From Vibrio diabolicus (GTDB lineage: Bacteria > Pseudomonadota > Gammaproteobacteria > Enterobacterales > Vibrionaceae): a stretch of 64,000 bases of DNA. The stretch lies in the NCBI GenBank assembly GCA_001048675.1, contig CCKK01000020.1, positions 310,001-374,000 on the forward strand, in the 5' to 3' direction. Shown here piece after piece: positions 62,845 through 64,000 of the stretch (the stretch's first letter is position 1; each line of letters opens with the position of its first letter). The position numbers and the translations under genes are program-made. Under the pieces are notes generated by a model. It was not told where the DNA came from. It made no database searches and saw only the letters and a program-made list of their open reading frames with translations.

Positions 62845-64000
62845 TTATTGGAATAGTTTTTCAATTTCAGCAACTTGGCGTTTGCCTTGGCTGTTCAATG
62901 GAATTTCGTCGACCACTCGGAATTTTCTCGGGATAGCGATCGGTTCTAGCCAATTGCGCAGTGCCTTGCGAAGCTCAAGCCAAAACTTGCCTTTACCAAG
63001 TTCATCAAGCACATCGCTGCCTTTATCGTTAAGTACGATGATCGAGACTAACGTGAGGCGACCTGATTCTTCCATTGGGATCACCACGCTTTCTTGAACC
63101 CACGGCAGTTGCTCTAAACGTTTTTCCACTTCGACAAGGGAAATACGCTTTTCTTCGACTTTGACGATTCGGTCAGTGCGTCCACGCAATTCAAAAGAAA
63201 TACTATCATGGAAATAGCACTCATCCGCAGTTTGGTACCAAGTGTTTTCATCAATGTGTGGCGAGCGGAGCTTTAAACAATTTTCATGGTTAAGCTTTGC
63301 TTCAACACCTGGGAATAACGTCCAAGGAGTGCTGGCTACGTGCTGTTGACGGTAAGCGATGCCGCCGGTTTCTGTGCTGCCAAAAACTTCAATAGGAAGT
63401 GACCCAAACAACAGCTGGCTGTGTTGCGCGGCTTGGTTTGGCAAGGGGCCTCCAGAAGAGAATACGCACCGAATTGCAACCGGATTATGCTCTTCACTGA
63501 GTCGTTTTAGTAACGCAGGGCTGCTTACTAGCGTGGTGTCAGCATCGGCGTGATGGACAATTTGCTCTGGGAACTCAAGGTTGTGTGCTGAAAATGGACG
63601 TGCAGAGCACAAAGGCCAAAATACGCGGAACAGCAAGCCGTAAATGTGTTGATGAGAGACGGTGCTTTCAACGCGTGTGTTGGCAACCGTGTCGCCCCAT
63701 AGGTTGTCTAGAATAGACACTTCGATATCGAGCTGTTTCAGCGTTTTTGCAATGGCTTTTGGTTTGCCGCTTGAACCCGAAGTGAATAGCGTCACTGGTA
63801 TTTGTGCTAGATTCAATTCACGCCAAACATAAGGTTGGTCAACCTGTTGTTTGTTAGTCAATGTGGTTTCTAACAATGAACTAGCTTCGATTAAAAGCGA
63901 ACTCACCTGTTCTGGAACCGAGACATCGGCATCGTGCAGCAATAAATCGTAGTGCTCACTGAGCTCTTTGAGTGCTTCTGGTTGGTAATTACCAGGTAAT
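62845..64000 (-). CDS. AMP-dependent acyl-ACP/acyl-CoA ligase, 5' end outside window (ApeH-like)
   Basis: This is the C-terminal part (about 385 residues) of an adenylate-forming ligase. The frame stays open through base 64000, so the true start is to the right. Core motifs are the P-loop-like TSGSSGKPKAIAKT, the VFGSTETGGIAYR loop, a hinge RGRTDRIVKVEEKR, and a C-terminal catalytic Lys in NSQGKRQVAE. In APE systems such ligases load the aryl starter onto an acyl carrier protein. It is the first APE gene in the window; carrier proteins and further genes are expected beyond the right edge. Confidence 0.85.
   Translation of the reverse strand, partial: LPGNYQPEALKELSEHYDLLLHDADVSVPEQVSSLLIEASSLLETTLTNKQQVDQPYVWRELNLAQIPVTLFTSGSSGKPKAIAKTLKQLDIEVSILDNLWGDTVANTRVESTVSHQHIYGLLFRVFWPLCSARPFSAHNLEFPEQIVHHADADTTLVSSPALLKRLSEEHNPVAIRCVFSSGGPLPNQAAQHSQLLFGSLPIEVFGSTETGGIAYRQQHVASTPWTLFPGVEAKLNHENCLKLRSPHIDENTWYQTADECYFHDSISFELRGRTDRIVKVEEKRISLVEVEKRLEQLPWVQESVVIPMEESGRLTLVSIIVLNDKGSDVLDELGKGKFWLELRKALRNWLEPIAIPRKFRVVDEIPLNSQGKRQVAEIEKLFQ

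Noticed and set aside
1..64000. CRISPR arrays, insertion sequences, integron attC sites or prophage genes
   Set aside because: No regularly spaced repeats, transposase or integrase motifs, or attC-like repeats were seen anywhere in the window.

Overview
The window is chromosomal DNA of a gamma-proteobacterium, almost certainly a Vibrio and possibly of the Harveyi clade. The evidence is protein-level similarity to E. coli housekeeping genes, the presence of seqA, minCDE, znuABC and feoABC, a GlyGly-CTERM trypsin-like protease, and a Vibrio-type aryl polyene (APE) pigment locus. Species cannot be fixed from sequence reading alone.

Layout. 1-8.7 kb: the 3' end of glnS, fur, a DUF4442 gene, fldA, a DUF2788 gene, ybfF, seqA, pgm, a DUF1853 gene and a ybgI/Nif3 gene. 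8.7-20.1 kb: the TCA block, with gltA divergent from sdhCDAB-sucABCD. 20.2-22.7 kb: zinc uptake, with znuCB divergent from znuA around a perfect Zur-type dyad; znuA is split by a one-base frameshift in an A run. 22.9-26.3 kb: a 1125-residue membrane regulator (periplasmic propeller, Y_Y_Y-like domain, degenerate kinase-like module, AraC DNA-binding domain, no receiver). 26.3-27.1 kb: a long gene-free region holding a strongly structured candidate small RNA on the minus strand. 27.1-29.9 kb: feoABC for ferrous iron. 29.9-50.6 kb: mostly core genes (HIT protein, argS, yecM, a secreted protease and a small lipoprotein, purU, yoaA, tsaB, slp, a hydrolase, fadD, rnd, minCDE, ycgL, a lytic transglycosylase, a LysR regulator, a CNT nucleoside transporter and folD). 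50.8 kb: tRNA-Arg(TCT), then a lipoprotein with an internal duplication. 51.6-64.0 kb: the distal part of an APE operon on the minus strand, running off the right edge.

How the parts work together. Citrate synthase, succinate dehydrogenase, 2-oxoglutarate dehydrogenase and succinyl-CoA synthetase form one expression block, with ArcA-like direct repeats before sdhC. Two metal importers lie on either side of the large regulator, and each has a plausible metal-repressor site. nupC and folD each carry a PurR-type operator. The APE operon shows translationally coupled genes for starter activation, chain extension, reduction, dehydration, lipid-type transfer and export. Its glycosyltransferase/acyltransferase gene is also broken by a one-base homopolymer change. 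Two homopolymer indels in one window raise the possibility of sequencing error, so both genes are reported as frameshifted rather than firmly as pseudogenes.
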